From positions 27,634,900 through 27,698,899 of the forward strand of contig OX457041.1 in assembly GCA_949752735.1 (NCBI GenBank): a stretch of DNA of 64,000 bases, given 5' to 3'. The notes under the pieces are model-generated. The model saw nothing but the letters and a program-made list of their open reading frames with translations. It was not told where the DNA came from and made no database searches. The translations under genes were made by a program, and so were the position numbers. Shown one piece after another: positions 63,195 through 64,000 of this stretch (positions within the stretch are counted from its first letter, which is position 1; the number at the start of each line of letters is the position of its first letter). This DNA comes from Lumbricus terrestris (lineage: Eukaryota; Annelida; Clitellata; Crassiclitellata; Lumbricidae).

Positions 63195-63480
63195 AGTGAA
63201 AATAGTGGTAATCCAGAGAACTGCGTGCCTGGATACATGAGCAATATGGTTGCCAACGACTTTAGAAAAACAGAGCGCTGCGCATAGGCGCAACCACCCT
63301 ATGGGACCCACGGGACGCGTCCCCCAAACTTTTGAGTGGTCCCCTAACTTTATTATTATGGTCCCCCAACTTTTAGGACGTGATTCATTTGGTCCTCCCC
63401 CCAACTTTTAGGACGTGATTGCACCTATGGCGCTGCGACTTATGAGCCGTATCCCACGATGCAATGCGCTCAGTAAGTAA
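63195..63480. mobile_element. Second copy of the 59-kb foldback family, interrupted
   Basis: GAGCAATATGGTTGCCAACGAC before and ATCCCACGATGCAATGCGCTCA after match the 59.0-59.5 kb element; a small MITE (63283-63429) lies between. Confidence 0.65.
63283..63429. mobile_element. 147-bp hAT-type MITE with 8-bp target duplication
   Basis: Ends CATAGGCGCAA...TTGCACCTATG; flanks GCGCTGCG at 63275-63282 and 63430-63437. The interior holds three CCCAACTTTTAGGACGTGAT-like units. Confidence 0.82.
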
Positions 63481-64000
63481 GTAATAAACGCGAGATCTCA
63501 GTAAAAGTGTCATGTTAATTATGAATGAGGAAAAAATATGCAGTAAGTAGGAGTAAATAGATAGTTCGAAAGTGAAGAAACCTGCTCTTCATAAACTGAT
63601 TAGGTGCTTTTGAAGTTATAAGATAATTTGCGTTTCGCACTTTGACCCAGTAATTTCGAGTGGATCTGAACGAAAGCTCACAGGACATGAAAGGCCTCTT
63701 CTGTCAAGAGAATTTCGATGATTTAATCTTCACCCATTTATGTTTTTTCTGGAATTTTGTGCTGTACTCTTAAAAAAACCTGATACTAAGTGCTAAGACC
63801 TACTTACTTAGAACTTGTGTTAATTTCTTGTTAATTGGGATGCGGCTTATAAGGTCGCAGCGCTACTGTAGTGATTTCTAGAATGAAGCCTTATGTCCTC
63901 ATAACACTACATTAGTAATTGTTGTTGCAATTCATAAATTTTGTGGAACCTACGCATGCGTATGTGCAAATAAGTTTCCCAAACCCTTACACTTACAATT
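63481..64000. other. Right-edge spacer, no gene seen
   Basis: AT-rich sequence without recognised coding or repeat content. Confidence 0.3.

Overview
This is a window of an animal nuclear genome: AT-rich, with long introns, GT-AG splice sites, microsatellites, LINEs, SINEs and short DNA transposons. Nothing in it is bacterial or viral. The proteins closely resemble vertebrate orthologues, and the repeat content and the abundant palindrome TAGGCCTA suggest a marine invertebrate, perhaps an echinoderm or hemichordate. That placement is inference and cannot be settled from this window.

Two complete protein-coding genes lie head-to-tail on the minus strand, rebuilt exon by exon with every intron phase matching. 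The first (about 38.7 to 10.1 kb) is the single SECISBP2/SECISBP2L-type SECIS-binding protein: 13 coding exons, predicted 1078 residues, with a conserved SECIS-interaction region and an L7Ae-type RNA-binding domain. The second (about 59.7 to 48.5 kb) is SEH1 (SEH1L), a WD40 subunit of the nuclear-pore Y-complex and of GATOR2: 10 coding exons, predicted 392 residues. The two genes are not known to act together; their proximity looks incidental.

Layout: 1-9.4 kb is intergenic and repeat-rich, with a CpG/G-rich promoter-like block (1.2-1.9 kb), a foldback element, trinucleotide arrays, seven TGACGTCA palindromes and a LINE carrying a nested hAT-type insertion. From 9.4 to 38.7 kb is SECISBP2L, whose introns hold tRNA-headed SINEs, L2/CR1-like LINE pieces, minisatellites, a large foldback element and a dead duplicate of one of its own exons. 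From 38.7 to 48.5 kb is the intergenic spacer, with a hAT (Buster/ZBED-like) remnant, a mariner-like palindrome, a TTA-flanked MITE and LINE fragments. From 48.5 to 59.7 kb is SEH1L, with two TA-flanked elements, one of them carrying a nested hAT MITE. From 59.7 to 64 kb is upstream sequence with a 1.7 kb TGTTCC-rich array and one possible first exon of a plus-strand gene.

No undescribed multi-gene system was found. The most interesting observations are a canonical PAM2-like motif at the N-terminus of the SECIS-binding protein, the ghost exon, the near absence of TAGGCCTA from gene bodies compared with spacers, a foldback element built from short AAAGGGCGACC-like units, and five hAT-type insertions with perfect 8-bp target duplications.
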